DNA from: Legionella fairfieldensis ATCC 49588
GTDB taxonomy: Bacteria > Pseudomonadota > Gammaproteobacteria > Legionellales > Legionellaceae
Reading direction: 5' to 3'
Length of the DNA: 64,000 bases
Assembly: GCF_000621525.1 (NCBI RefSeq)
Contig: NZ_JHYC01000001.1
Location: 48,101-112,100 of the forward strand
Made by a program: the position numbers and the translations under genes. The notes below the pieces were generated by a model. It ran no database searches. It had not been told where the DNA came from and saw only the letters and a list, made by a program, of their open reading frames with translations. Shown here one piece after another: positions 47,367-56,651 of this stretch; position 1 is the first letter of the stretch; every line of letters starts with the position of its first letter.

Positions 47367-48289
47367 GTTATTTTTTCTCCTATTCTCAATACCGCACTAC
47401 GAGCTCTGACATTCTGCTTTACTTCGCTTTCTGTCGCTTTTACGGCTTTGCCTATTCTCTTAAAATTCGTTTGGAACTCAACATCACGTATAGGTACTCC
47501 CGGCGGAGGACGCTGGCCTTGTTCTTTATTACGCATAAACTGCTTTACAATGCGGTCCTCTAAAGAATGAAAACTGATGACAACCAGACGCCCACCCGGA
47601 GCCAAAGCGTCGATTGCCGAATCAAGACAACGTGTCAAATCATTTAACTCCTGATTAATATGAATACGTATGGCCTGAAACACTCGTGTAGCAGGGTGTT
47701 TATGTTTTTCCCATTTTGGATTTGCCTGTTTTACAATTTCAGCCAATGCTTCGGTTGTCTGGATAGGTGATGCTGCTCGCGCCGTAACAATCGCTCTGGC
47801 TATACGTCCAGCAAAGCGTTCCTCACCATAATCTCTGAAAATTGAAGCCATTTCCTCAGCCTCTGCTTCATTAATAAAAGAAGCTGCATTTAATTCCTGC
47901 TTTAAGTCCATTCGCATATCCAACGGCCCTGCCTGCATGAAGCTAAAACCACGTGCAGGATTGTCTAATTGTGGAGAAGAAACTCCCAAATCCAACAAAA
48001 TACCGTTGATTTGCCCATAAACACCCGCTTGTTGGGCAAACTCGCCAAAGTGAGCAAAAGAACCATAATAAATATGAAAACGCTTATCCGCAGAAAAATG
48101 TTGTCTGGCATAATCAATGGCCTCAGGATCTTTATCAATAGCAATTAGTCGCCCGGACGCTGATAATTGCTGCAAAATTGCACGGCTGTGGCCTCCTCGG
48201 CCGAAGGTTCCATCAACATAGATACCCTCTGCCTGAATGGCCAATCCGTTCAACGCTTCTTGCAACAATACTGATTGATGTGCCGTCAT
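47363..48289 (-). CDS. rsmH: 16S rRNA (cytosine-1402-N4)-methyltransferase
   Basis: Methylates N4 of C1402 in the decoding centre of 16S rRNA. The N-terminus [13 protein letters not shown] is typical, and the SAM site [16 protein letters not shown] lies near residues 24-39. [20 protein letters not shown] and [16 protein letters not shown] are the other signatures. The length of 308 residues is usual. It follows mraZ by 11 bases and overlaps ftsL by four. Confidence 0.97.
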   Translation of the reverse strand: MTAHQSVLLQEALNGLAIQAEGIYVDGTFGRGGHSRAILQQLSASGRLIAIDKDPEAIDYARQHFSADKRFHIYYGSFAHFGEFAQQAGVYGQINGILLDLGVSSPQLDNPARGFSFMQAGPLDMRMDLKQELNAASFINEAEAEEMASIFRDYGEERFAGRIARAIVTARAASPIQTTEALAEIVKQANPKWEKHKHPATRVFQAIRIHINQELNDLTRCLDSAIDALAPGGRLVVISFHSLEDRIVKQFMRNKEQGQRPPPGVPIRDVEFQTNFKRIGKAVKATESEVKQNVRARSAVLRIGEKIT

Positions 48290-48300
48290 TGTTGGTCCTA

Positions 48301-48759
48301 TTACAAAGAAAAAGTTTTCATTTCATCAGGCAATCCATCTTCTTTAGATGCTTCTTCCATCAACCATTGCTCACGTTTGGTTTGCCATAACGCATCATTC
48401 CATACTTCAAATTTATTACCCTGGCCAATCAATACGCCATCTTTCTCCAACGCCGCATAGGTTCGTAATGACGAAGACAACAATAAACGCCCATTACTAT
48501 CTAACTCCACATCCATTGCATGCCCTATTAATAACCGTTGAATTCGACGGGCGGCTGCATTAAAACTTGGCAATTGTTGTAATTTGTCTTCAATTAATTG
48601 CCACTGTGCTGAAGGATAAAGCAATAAACAGGTTTCTTCTATATCAATAGTGACCACTAAAGATTGTTTACCCTGCGCAGTTAACGCGTCACGATAACGC
48701 GTTGGCACGGCGAAACGACCTTTGTCATCAATTTTGATAGGGTTGATTCCACGAAACAT
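48301..48759 (-). CDS. mraZ: transcriptional regulator MraZ
   Basis: A 152-residue DNA-binding protein with two AbrB-like half-domains, each with the conserved D-x-K-G-R or D-S-N-G-R core: [15 protein letters not shown] near residues 10-24 and [14 protein letters not shown] near 87-100. It forms a ring and represses its own dcw operon by binding TGGG repeats upstream. A matching repeat pair and a sigma-70 promoter lie before the gene. It is the first gene of the dcw cluster here. Confidence 0.96.
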   Translation of the reverse strand: MFRGINPIKIDDKGRFAVPTRYRDALTAQGKQSLVVTIDIEETCLLLYPSAQWQLIEDKLQQLPSFNAAARRIQRLLIGHAMDVELDSNGRLLLSSSLRTYAALEKDGVLIGQGNKFEVWNDALWQTKREQWLMEEASKEDGLPDEMKTFSL

Positions 48760-48794
48760 GTTTTAATTTATGCAGTACGGTTAATTATTAACCT

Positions 48795-48809
48795 TCCCAC
48801 AATTCTCCA
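48795..48809 (-). promoter_or_regulatory. putative MraZ operator
   Basis: On the minus strand two pentamers, TGGAG and TGGGA, are spaced by 5 bases (10-base period), matching the TGGGN-N5-TGGGN pattern bound by MraZ. It lies 36 bases upstream of mraZ and just downstream of the promoter, where binding would block transcription. Only two repeats are clear. Confidence 0.55.
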
Positions 48810-48839
48810 CTTTTTTGTTATTTTAAACCACTTTTATAC

Positions 48840-48869
48840 ACTATAGAAACACAATTTCACGAGCGTCAA
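48840..48869 (-). promoter_or_regulatory. sigma-70-type promoter of the dcw cluster
   Basis: On the minus strand TTGACG (48869-48864) and TATAGT (48845-48840) are separated by 18 bases, about 80 bases upstream of the mraZ start codon. Both hexamers are near consensus. Confidence 0.65.
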
Positions 48870-48978
48870 GTTTTTGTGAGTTATTTTTAGGAAAAATGTT
48901 TGCAATTATTATCTTTTAGATAAAAAATGAAATAGTTCATTTCACAATGATAAATTTATAAACAGTTGTGACGATTTA

Positions 48979-49047
48979 GTGCAAATTTCAGCTTGAATGA
49001 GAAGAATTGCCAGTTCTATTTGACCCCATTCAAGCTGAATTTTGCAC
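48979..49047. repeat. long inverted repeat in the mraZ-coaX gap
   Basis: The 335-base gap 48760-49094 holds the mraZ promoter region and this inverted repeat. Arms of 21 bases (48979-48999 and 49027-49047) match with one mismatch; the arm starts GTGCAAA and ends GCTTGAATG. The 27-base loop contains AGAA/TTCT. It lies downstream of coaX but no T-run follows, so it is not a classical terminator. A 15-base stretch resembles one in the repeat at 21473. Confidence 0.6.
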
Positions 49048-49094
49048 CAATCAGCAGGCTTTTTAGCTGGAACGACTTGAAGATACACCCTTAT

Positions 49095-49862
49095 TTATTC
49101 ATTTAATTCTGCTGCCAGGCGAATTCCTTGCAATACCAAATCAGGAATAAGATGATCATAAATACCCTGCTTTTCAAATAATGAAGCAAATCCACCGGTT
49201 GCTAAAACCGTTACCTCTTCTCTGGCAAAACATTCTTCTTTGATGCGAATAATTAATTCGCGACAAGCACCTAAAGCACCATAAAACACCCCAGCTTGAA
49301 TACTTTCAATTGTTGAGCGTCCCACTACGAGTTCAGTTCTCACAATTTCTACGGCGGGCAGCTTCGCCGTTTTCGTAGTGAGGGCTTCTACTGATAAACG
49401 CACTCCGGGTAAAATAGCCCCCCCTAAGTAGGCTTTTTGCGCATTTATCACACAAAAAGTGGTCGCCGTTCCAAAATCAATAACGATGATATTCTTTCCT
49501 GGAAATGAATTTGTTGCTGCAATGGCATTGGCGATACGATCAGCGCCTACTTCCACAGGGTTCCGATATTTAATGTTTAAACCGGTTTTTACTCCCGCTT
49601 GCAATAAAAAAGGTTCTACTGAAAAATATTTAAGGCAGGCAGAGCGCAGAGAATAATCCAATTGCGGCACGACAGAACAAATAGCAATTCGATTAATAGC
49701 TTCGGGTGAACATTGATTCTCACGCAGCACTGATTTAAGAAAAATACCTAACTCATCGGAAGTACTCGCTTGAGAAGTATGACGAAAACGAAGGCGTATT
49801 TCTTCTTCTACAAATACACCACCATAGATATGCGAATTACCTACATCAATGCACAACATCAT
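49095..49862 (-). CDS. coaX: type III pantothenate kinase
   Basis: First step of coenzyme A synthesis, phosphorylating pantothenate. The ASKHA fold signatures are seen: the phosphate-1 motif CIDVGNSHIYGG at the N-terminus, the VGADRIANAIAA pantothenate-site segment near residue 103, VIDFGTATTFCVIN, and LATGGFASLF for adenosine. The length of 255 residues is usual. Type III enzymes need a monovalent cation and are not inhibited by CoA. It is a single gene here, with the inverted repeat downstream and rnpB upstream on the same strand. Confidence 0.95.
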   Translation of the reverse strand: MMLCIDVGNSHIYGGVFVEEEIRLRFRHTSQASTSDELGIFLKSVLRENQCSPEAINRIAICSVVPQLDYSLRSACLKYFSVEPFLLQAGVKTGLNIKYRNPVEVGADRIANAIAATNSFPGKNIIVIDFGTATTFCVINAQKAYLGGAILPGVRLSVEALTTKTAKLPAVEIVRTELVVGRSTIESIQAGVFYGALGACRELIIRIKEECFAREEVTVLATGGFASLFEKQGIYDHLIPDLVLQGIRLAAELNE

Positions 49863-49981
49863 AGTTCAGCACCAATCACAATAAATGCGTGATAGTAAGG
49901 CTAGTGAAAGGGAGAATCAAGTAAGCAGTATAAAAATGCAGGACAAAATCATACTTGGGTTTTTCTAACATTCAGAAAGAA

Positions 49982-50353
49982 AAAGTCGGTCGATAAGCCG
50001 GGTTCTGTCGCGGACAATCATTCATCTGGGGCATGCGTCACCGCATGCCTCAAGCGACCTACCCGAATCCCACACGGGCCGTGTGCGCCTGTCGTGAAGA
50101 CAGGCAGGATTCCTATTTGGTCTTGCTCCGGGTGGGGTTTTCCCTGCCACGACTGTTACCAGTCGCGCGGTGCGCTCTTACCGCACCATTTCACCCTTAC
50201 CTGATAATGCTCAACAGGTATTAACAGGCGGTATATTTTCTGTGGCACTTTCCGTAGGTTCACACCTCCCAGGCGTTACCTGGCACCCTGCCCTCTGGAG
50301 CCCGGACTTTCCTCCCTTTGTAGTATACAAAGAGCGATTGCCTGACCGACTTT
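49982..50353 (-). ncRNA. rnpB: RNase P RNA, bacterial class A
   Basis: Catalytic RNA that trims the 5' leader of tRNA precursors. On the minus strand the 5' segment AAAGTCGGTC pairs with GACCGACTTT at the 3' end (helix P1). The conserved GGAGGAAAGTCCGGGCTCC lies near the 5' end, and the 3' part has ATCCGGCTTATCGACCGAC-like core sequence (AACCCGGCTTATCGACC here). The RNA is about 372 nt, normal for class A. The run CTTTTTCTTTC right after P1 should end transcription. A TATAGA 9-14 bases upstream is a possible -10 element; the -35 is weak. Confidence 0.95.
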
Positions 50354-50396
50354 GTTGTCTATACTAGCAGAGCGATCACTGAAAGACCAGAATTAT

Positions 50397-50681
50397 CTAT
50401 CCACGAGTACCGATAAACTCATCATCAAAGTAGCGCTTTAACTTGGTACGCAAAGTTCCACGACTCACTCCAAGTACACGAGCCGCTTTTGATTGGTTAT
50501 AACGGGTTAGTTCCATTACTGTACGAAACAAAGGTGCTTCGATCTCTTCGACAATTAATTGATAAAGATTCAGGTTCAAATCTTTATTTCCCACAGTATT
50601 TAAATATTTCTTTACTGCACCAACAACCTGTTGTGTTAATGCTTCATTACTTTGTTCAACCTGTTGCATAACCGCGCTCAT
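50397..50681 (-). CDS. fis: Fis-family nucleoid-associated DNA-binding protein
   Basis: A 94-residue protein with the Fis layout. The N-terminal beta-hairpin region is followed by dimerisation helices (LYQLIVEEIEAPLFRTVMELT) and the C-terminal helix-turn-helix NQSKAARVLGVSRGTLRTKLKRYF. The open frame runs to 50804, but the ATG at 50681 has GGAG 6 bases upstream and gives the normal Fis length. Legionella carries several fis paralogues that control growth-phase and effector genes, so this may be one of them, and the number cannot be assigned. It is not next to dusB, its usual partner; it lies directly upstream of rnpB. Confidence 0.92.
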   Translation of the reverse strand: MSAVMQQVEQSNEALTQQVVGAVKKYLNTVGNKDLNLNLYQLIVEEIEAPLFRTVMELTRYNQSKAARVLGVSRGTLRTKLKRYFDDEFIGTRG

Positions 50682-50956
50682 CACTTTCTCCAAACTCAAA
50701 AAATAGTTAATTAATTTAACCAACCTGACTAATAAATTGATTAAGATGACTGATATACTATCAAATATCACAAAGACTGTAAACATTGCCTTAATGATAT
50801 TCATTTATTAAGGGAATATTAAGGAAAAAATCATCATTTTTCAAGCAATTTTACATAATTTTGAGCTATAAAATTATTTAACTCTCAAAAAAGTACCGTG
50901 GTAATTCAATAAGCGTATAGATTTATTATCATCAAAACTACAAGGAGTTAAAAAAA

Positions 50957-51025
50957 ATGATAATATATATACCATATTGTTTTAATTTACTACTTTATAG
51001 TAGAATTACTTTTGATTCTAAATAA
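50957..51025 (+). CDS. possible 22-codon leader ORF before the poly(A)-polymerase-like gene
   Basis: The 398-base gap 50682-51079 between the divergent fis start and the 930-codon gene is AT-rich. In it AAGGAG lies 9 bases before an ATG that opens 22 codons (MIIYIPYCFNLLLYSRITF, then DSK). The ribosome-binding site is better than that of the large gene, which starts 54 bases after its stop. It may be chance; otherwise it could be a leader peptide. Nothing else was seen in the gap. Confidence 0.3.
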   Translation: MIIYIPYCFNLLLYSRITFDSK

Positions 51026-51079
51026 TAGCTCCGTTTTCTTTGTTGAAATCGCGGAGATGACGTCTGGATTTAATGTAAA

Positions 51080-53872
51080 ATGATAAATAACAAGTTCCCA
51101 TCATTACAAAATGAAGTGCAAAATCTAATTTATCTCTTAGTTCGAAAAGCATATTCAGATCAGGAAGCTCTGGAAAATAGCGTGGTAAAAATTAAACGCT
51201 TGACTGATGAAATTAGTAAGAATTGCTCCGAAGAAGAAAAAATTGACATATGGTTGCAGATGGGTTTTATTTTAATTGATCCTTTTATTGCTTTATTGCC
51301 CCTAAATAATAGTAAATTCAATAATAGTAAATTCGCCTTATATCTGGCGAGCGAATATTTTAATAAAGCCCAGAAATTATCAGAGAACAGGAATTTTCAA
51401 ATTGAAAACCTCCTTGACATAGCGATTTTTTTCACCGAAATAGAGAGTGCTTATATAAAAATAACAAATGAGCATCTATTGAAAAGTAAACTTAGCCAAT
51501 TAAAACAGGCGAGAAACAATGTGAATTACAGTCCTTGCCCTGTTGCAAATAAGGCTGGTTTCGAACACATTAGAGCGCTTAAGGCACTTGAAGTAAGACA
51601 AAAATACAAGCACACTCTTAAAGAAAAAGATGTAATAAATTATCCTTCTGTTACTTTTTTTATTGTACGTCTCTATACTAATCTACATGAGGAATTAGAA
51701 AATTTCTATGAAAATAGTATACAGGTCCAGTTATCATTAAAAAATCCCTTTTCTAAAGAATCAGAAAACTTAAAAAATTTTGTGTTGTTTATGGCGGATA
51801 TTAAGAAAATTATCAGGAATATCCCTTCAGGTCCTGAATCTTTAACACCAAATATTTCTGATGAGAGTCATAATCATGAGAGAGTCATGATGTTAGACAA
51901 AGAAAAAATCAAAAAAGAAGAAAATTACCAGCAAAGATATAATCAAGAAATGCTTGATGCAAAAAATGATTTTTTAAAGCGTCGTCAAGCACAATTAGCA
52001 AGTAAAAAAATTATTACTCCTAAAGTGAATTCTACCAAAGTAAAACCAGAAAGAAATAAAAAGATTCATGAAAAAACTTATGAAGAACAATTGAGTATTT
52101 CTTCTATTGAAGAAGAGGCTTATGAGCTTTTTAAACAAGGAAATTATGAAAATGCTATAAAAAAATGGGAATCTCTATTAAAAAAAGAAGCCTATAAGAA
52201 TCGATTAAAACAAGTTGAAATTAATGCAAGCATTGGTGATTGCTACAGATTTTGGGCAAAAATTACCAAAATGGATGGTATTGAGCTAGAAAAAAAAGCA
52301 GAATATTACTACTTGTTAGCGCAAGAGCAAATTACAGCCGGATTAAACCACTTTTATGAAGATGAGAAATGGCTTTCATGGTCCGATTTTATTCACATGT
52401 CTCTTAACTCACTGAAACCTAAAAATTATTTAAATGAACTGAAAAAAGAAATTACTAAACAAGAGCTAACGTTAAATATTGATTCCCAGCCCCATCAATC
52501 TGTTGAGACTTCAAAACATCCTGCTGCCCACTCTGCCCAAAAGAAGAAAAAAAATAAAAAGAAGGCAGCTTCCTTTTTTGTAGAAAATAAGCTAACACCC
52601 ACTGAGAAATTTATACCTGTAAATACCTCTTCAATACCATCTTCTACAATAACGAAAATAACCTCTTCTAATAGAGGACAAAATGAAAATGAGGTTGTTG
52701 CGAATATAAAAAAACTCATATCTCCTTCACTGCAAGCAATTATTGACGAACTACATCATCGAGGTCATCGCTGTTATATAGTAGGAGGAGCTGTAAGAGA
52801 TGCAATTTTACATAAAAAATCAACCGACCTTGATCTGGTAAGTACAGCTTTTCTAGAAGAAATTCGAGAAATAGCAGATCAGCTAGGGCTGAAAGTTCAA
52901 ATTATTGGCGCGAAAAAACCCATTGCTCGTATAGAAGTTGGTCATAATGAGCATTACGATTTTGCTCTTTTAGAAGGTCCGGTAAAACCAGAAAATAAGC
53001 ACCATGTAAAACTAGATAATGGGCGAGTAGTTCCTATTTTCTATGGCACAGATATTCATATCGATGCCATGAACAGGGATTGTCCAGTTAATTCATTATA
53101 CGTCGATCTTTTAACGAATCATATAGAAGACCCCACGGGTCAAGGCCGTCAAGATTTAAACAATAATCTATTAACTACGATTGGCGATCCAGAAAGAAGT
53201 TTTTCCATTGATCCCGGTAGAATGTTGAGAATCGTTCGTTTAAAAGAAACACTAAACTTTGCACTGAAAGAAGAAACAAGAGAAGCAATTAAGAACCGTG
53301 CAAGTTTAGTAAAATTCATTCATCCCTTACGATTTTTACAAGAACTTTATAAATTATTAATAAATGAGAAAGGCACTGAATGTTTCAATTTATTAGAAGA
53401 GCTGGGGTTACTTTCTTTATTTAAGACAGAACAAACTGATAAAAATATAATGCCTGCAATTATGGCAGAAATAGCAACGAATAAAATAGCGGAAAATAAT
53501 GCCTGGTTATTAATTTTGGCGGGATTATTCTGGCCAGGCGCTGAAAAATGGGAGACCAAAGAAGAAAGAAACAGGCTATTAATTAAAATTGACTTCACAC
53601 TTGTTAAATTTGCTGATTTTTTATGGGTAAGTAATCTGAGTGCAAAAATCAAGGAAGTTTGGTTACAATCGATTGGCGATACCCAACAATTAACAAGCTT
53701 GTCTATTGAAGAATTGAGTGTAGTGAATACATTTGAGAAATTAATCCAAAATCCTTTACCCTCTAATGCAATAGCAGCTTCAAATTATGGAAATCATTTT
53801 TTTTCCACTGAAAAGATTGCAAATGCCTGCCTCAATAAAAATTTAAATGCTAACATAGGAATGGGGACTTGA
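51080..53872 (+). CDS. poly(A) polymerase/CCA-transferase head fused to a long helical N-terminal region
   Basis: A 930-residue protein with two parts. Residues 1 to about 550 are helical and lysine-rich without a named family; residues about 345-420 (EEEAYELFKQGNYENAIKKWESLLKK and on) look like TPR-type repeats. A basic stretch KKKKNKKK near 490 and a Ser/Thr-rich linker follow. From about residue 552 a class II nucleotidyltransferase head is clear: YIVGGAVRDA (566-575), STDLDLV with metal residues D583 and D585, MNRDCPVNSLYVD (664-676), IEDPTGQGRQDL and DPGRMLRIVRL. The tail is helical. Housekeeping enzymes of this family lack such an N-terminus. Legionella-type AT-rich composition and solitary position suggest an effector acting on RNA. 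ATP or CTP use cannot be told. Confidence 0.85.
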   Translation: MINNKFPSLQNEVQNLIYLLVRKAYSDQEALENSVVKIKRLTDEISKNCSEEEKIDIWLQMGFILIDPFIALLPLNNSKFNNSKFALYLASEYFNKAQKLSENRNFQIENLLDIAIFFTEIESAYIKITNEHLLKSKLSQLKQARNNVNYSPCPVANKAGFEHIRALKALEVRQKYKHTLKEKDVINYPSVTFFIVRLYTNLHEELENFYENSIQVQLSLKNPFSKESENLKNFVLFMADIKKIIRNIPSGPESLTPNISDESHNHERVMMLDKEKIKKEENYQQRYNQEMLDAKNDFLKRRQAQLASKKIITPKVNSTKVKPERNKKIHEKTYEEQLSISSIEEEAYELFKQGNYENAIKKWESLLKKEAYKNRLKQVEINASIGDCYRFWAKITKMDGIELEKKAEYYYLLAQEQITAGLNHFYEDEKWLSWSDFIHMSLNSLKPKNYLNELKKEITKQELTLNIDSQPHQSVETSKHPAAHSAQKKKKNKKKAASFFVENKLTPTEKFIPVNTSSIPSSTITKITSSNRGQNENEVVANIKKLISPSLQAIIDELHHRGHRCYIVGGAVRDAILHKKSTDLDLVSTAFLEEIREIADQLGLKVQIIGAKKPIARIEVGHNEHYDFALLEGPVKPENKHHVKLDNGRVVPIFYGTDIHIDAMNRDCPVNSLYVDLLTNHIEDPTGQGRQDLNNNLLTTIGDPERSFSIDPGRMLRIVRLKETLNFALKEETREAIKNRASLVKFIHPLRFLQELYKLLINEKGTECFNLLEELGLLSLFKTEQTDKNIMPAIMAEIATNKIAENNAWLLILAGLFWPGAEKWETKEERNRLLIKIDFTLVKFADFLWVSNLSAKIKEVWLQSIGDTQQLTSLSIEELSVVNTFEKLIQNPLPSNAIAASNYGNHFFSTEKIANACLNKNLNANIGMGT

Positions 53873-53884
53873 GATCCATAATAC

Positions 53885-54250
53885 TTAATCCACAGTAAAA
53901 CTCTCGCCACAACCACATTGTCCTTTTTGATTGGGATTATCAAAGACAAATTTATGATTTAAACCCTGTTTAACATAGTCAATATGCATCCCTTTAAGAT
54001 ACGGGTAACTGGTTTTATCAATACAAATTTGATAATCCTCTGTGAGCGGTTGTATAATGTCGTTGTCCTGTGGTGTTAAAACATAATCAATAACATAAGA
54101 CAAGCCGGAGCAACCGGTCTTTTTAACCGAAAAACGAATGCCTTTACTTTCTTTCTGTTTGCTCAGATAAGACAGCACATGGCTAGCCGCCGCTTCACTT
54201 AAAGTGACTCCAGAGACTGTTTCACTGGTATGCAACATCACTTCACTCAT
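53885..54250 (-). CDS. iscA: A-type iron-sulfur carrier
   Basis: A 121-residue A-type carrier that takes part in iron-sulfur cluster delivery. The three cluster cysteines are intact: one in KKTGCSGLSYV and two in GQCGCGESF. The N-terminal SGVTLSEAAASHVLSYL is usual. It could also be called ErpA or SufA type; the three are hard to separate by sequence, and the name rests on its place after iscS and the IscU-like gene. Its start overlaps the preceding gene by 4 bases. Confidence 0.88.
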   Translation of the reverse strand: MSEVMLHTSETVSGVTLSEAAASHVLSYLSKQKESKGIRFSVKKTGCSGLSYVIDYVLTPQDNDIIQPLTEDYQICIDKTSYPYLKGMHIDYVKQGLNHKFVFDNPNQKGQCGCGESFTVD

Positions 54251-54639
54251 TTTTCTCCCCCCTTTAATCTAACCTTCATCATTGTGACGAGCTCTTTATA
54301 GCCATCTTCAATCTGCAAGGCAACGAAGTAGCGGTTTGCCGGTATCGCCAATTCCTTTACCAGAGACGCATAATCAAAACACGGATGCGTTTCCAGCAAG
54401 CTTCCTTCTACATGCTGGCAAAGCCACTCTGCAGCAGCAATCAGATAAGGATTACCATACGCTTTAAAGCGAGCCTGTAATACTAATCCTTTTTCGTCAC
54501 AAAGCAGATAAAAGTCACAAATATCCCCTCTTCCTGCTTCGCCGCAGCGATAATAAACACTCAAAGGTTGTGTTAAATCCACAGATCCCACATGCTCTGG
54601 TCTAAAAAAACAGGATTCTACAATTTCATTATACATCAT
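54247..54639 (-). CDS. IscU-like protein lacking the scaffold cysteines
   Basis: A 130-residue protein that aligns along its length with the IscU/NifU scaffold ([20 protein letters not shown] at the start, ARFKAYG in the core). The cluster ligands of IscU are C37, D39, C63 and C106. Here the positions read R37-G38-D39 and N63 (AYGNP in place of YGCG), and there is no cysteine in the region of C106 (NRYFVALQ in place of LHCS-type). Only the aspartate remains. Other cysteines (10, 32, 41, 47, 74, 87) do not fit the ligand positions. It is coupled by 4-base overlaps with iscS upstream and iscA downstream. It may be a regulator, adaptor or altered scaffold. Confidence 0.8.
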   Translation of the reverse strand: MMYNEIVESCFFRPEHVGSVDLTQPLSVYYRCGEAGRGDICDFYLLCDEKGLVLQARFKAYGNPYLIAAAEWLCQHVEGSLLETHPCFDYASLVKELAIPANRYFVALQIEDGYKELVTMMKVRLKGGEK

Positions 54640-55799
54640 AGTGGTGATATTTCATGCAATCGATTGATTTGATAACAAATTATATTGATAGCTTGCCTCA
54701 CTTGTTCTTTGGTAGTAAAACGCCCTATTGACAAGCGAATGGAACTATAAGCCAACTCATCACTTAACCCTAAGGCACGTAGCACATAAGAGGGCTGTAA
54801 ACTGGCAGAAGCGCAGGCGGATGTGGTAGAAATTGCCAATTCATTTAAGGCCAATAATAACGATTCACCTTCAATGCCTGCAAACGTTAAATTTAAATTC
54901 CCCGCCACACGTTGTTGTTCATGCCCATTGAGACGCAATCCCGGTAAATGTTTAATACCTTCCCATAATTGCTGACGCAAACGCAGAATGTTTGCCTGTT
55001 CTTCAACACGTGATGCTTCAGCAAGGGCCAACGCCTCCCCCAGGCCAACAATTTGATGGGTTGCCAAAGTACCTGAACGTAAGCCTCCTTCGTGTCCTCC
55101 ACCAAACGATTGCGGTTGCAGGCGAACTCTCGGTTTATGGCGCACATATAATGCCCCTATGCCTTTAGGCCCATAAATTTTATGACCAGAAAAAGACATT
55201 AAATCCACAGCTAATTGACTTACATCAATCGCTAACTTTCCTGCACTTTGAGCCGCATCGACATGAAAAATAATCCCTCTTCCACGCAACAAATCGCTAA
55301 TAGCAGCAAGATCCTGAATAACCCCAATTTCATTATTAACATGCATAATAGACACTAAAATAGTGTCTTCTCCAAGCGCATGTTCCAGTGTCTGTAAATC
55401 AAGTAAACCATCGGGTTGAGGCTTAAGATAACTCACCTTAAAGCCTTCTTTTTCCAATTGTTGACAACTATCAAGAACCGCCTTATGTTCCGTTGCCATT
55501 GTAACAACATGGCGCCCTTTTCGCTGATAAAAGCGTGCCGCACCTAAAATGGCGAGATTATTAGCCTCTGTTGCTCCAGAAGTGAATACAATTTCCTGGG
55601 GAGAAGCATGAATAATATCCGCAATCTGCGTTCGGGCATAATCTACAGTCTGTGCAGCCTGTTTACCATAAATGTGCGTTACCGAAGCCGGATTACCAAA
55701 AATACCATCCAAACCTAAATAACCCGCCATTTTTTCAACCACTCTCGGATCGACCGGAGTAGTCGCCATATAGTCTAAATAAATGGGTAGTTTATTCAT
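54636..55799 (-). CDS. iscS: cysteine desulfurase
   Basis: PLP enzyme that provides sulfur from cysteine for iron-sulfur clusters and tRNA thiolation. The N-terminus [19 protein letters not shown] is typical; the PLP lysine is K207 in [14 protein letters not shown] and the persulfide-carrying cysteine is C329 in the loop STTSACAS. The length of 387 residues is shorter than E. coli IscS (404), mostly at the C-terminus, which in IscS contacts IscU, a point of interest given the degenerate IscU-like partner. It is first of a coupled three-gene set. Confidence 0.93.
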   Translation of the reverse strand: MNKLPIYLDYMATTPVDPRVVEKMAGYLGLDGIFGNPASVTHIYGKQAAQTVDYARTQIADIIHASPQEIVFTSGATEANNLAILGAARFYQRKGRHVVTMATEHKAVLDSCQQLEKEGFKVSYLKPQPDGLLDLQTLEHALGEDTILVSIMHVNNEIGVIQDLAAISDLLRGRGIIFHVDAAQSAGKLAIDVSQLAVDLMSFSGHKIYGPKGIGALYVRHKPRVRLQPQSFGGGHEGGLRSGTLATHQIVGLGEALALAEASRVEEQANILRLRQQLWEGIKHLPGLRLNGHEQQRVAGNLNLTFAGIEGESLLLALNELAISTTSACASASLQPSYVLRALGLSDELAYSSIRLSIGRFTTKEQVRQAINIICYQINRLHEISPL

Positions 55800-55812
55800 A
55801 TCTAAACTCCTG

Positions 55813-56544
55813 TTATTTTGTGCGCTTTAATACATATTGCATCTGGCTTAAAATGCCGCGCAAAATGTTCACCTCCGTATGTTCAAGTCTGGCACGATTA
55901 AATAAACGACGTATCCGCTGTTGCAAACGCTTTGTTGGATTAGTGGGTTTTAGAAACTCTATTTCCGTCATCACTTCCTGTAAATGCCGATAAAACTGTT
56001 CTATTTCATCAGCCGTTGCAGGTTTATCCTGCCTTAATTCAACTTCTGCAGCAGGAGACAGGAGCTTCATTCGCAATTCATATGTTATAATTTGTACTGC
56101 CTGTGCAAGATTTAATGAACTGTACGCCGGATTGGAAGGAATATTGACGTGATAGTGACTTCGCAATAATTCTTCATTAGTCAGCCCCGCATGTTCTCGC
56201 CCAAAAACAATCGCTACTTCTGTTTCATCTGATTTTGTACAAATTAGTTCAGCACAATCTGCAGGGGTTAACCCCGGTAAAGAAATACCACGAGGTCTGG
56301 CACTGGTGGCCAGTATTAATTGACAACCCTTTAATGCGTCATCAAGAGAAGTCGTTACTATCGCCTTATTTAATAGATCATCAGCCCCTGCCGCCATTTC
56401 ATAGGCTTTTTGATCAGGAAATGACTTGGGTGATACCAGATAAAGATTATGCAAACCCATTGTTTTCATTGCCCGAGCCGTTGACCCAATATTTCCAGGA
56501 TGAGAAGTGGCAACCAATACGATTCGAATCGATGAAAAATTCAT
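55813..56544 (-). CDS. trmJ: tRNA (cytidine/uridine-32-2'-O)-methyltransferase
   Basis: SPOUT methyltransferase that methylates the 2'-OH of residue 32 in several tRNAs. The N-terminal [26 protein letters not shown], the central [15 protein letters not shown] and the C-terminal knot segment [20 protein letters not shown] are all present. A helical extension follows (about 170-243), as in TrmJ. The ATG at 56544 is preferred to a TTG at 56556. It lies 13 bases upstream of iscS on the same strand, the order trmJ-isc being frequent in gammaproteobacteria, where iscR often lies between; no iscR is seen. Confidence 0.94.
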   Translation of the reverse strand: MNFSSIRIVLVATSHPGNIGSTARAMKTMGLHNLYLVSPKSFPDQKAYEMAAGADDLLNKAIVTTSLDDALKGCQLILATSARPRGISLPGLTPADCAELICTKSDETEVAIVFGREHAGLTNEELLRSHYHVNIPSNPAYSSLNLAQAVQIITYELRMKLLSPAAEVELRQDKPATADEIEQFYRHLQEVMTEIEFLKPTNPTKRLQQRIRRLFNRARLEHTEVNILRGILSQMQYVLKRTK

Positions 56545-56651
56545 AATTACGATCAATAATTAACAATAATAGCAACTATACCAGCAATGCCTTCTATCTG
56601 TACAAAAAAAATGTGTTAGAATCGCAAACTTTGTCGAAAAACGAGCGAATT

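Noticed and set aside
50033..50367. two short plus-strand frames over rnpB
   Set aside because: The sequence is RNase P RNA on the opposite strand; the frames have no ribosome-binding sites.
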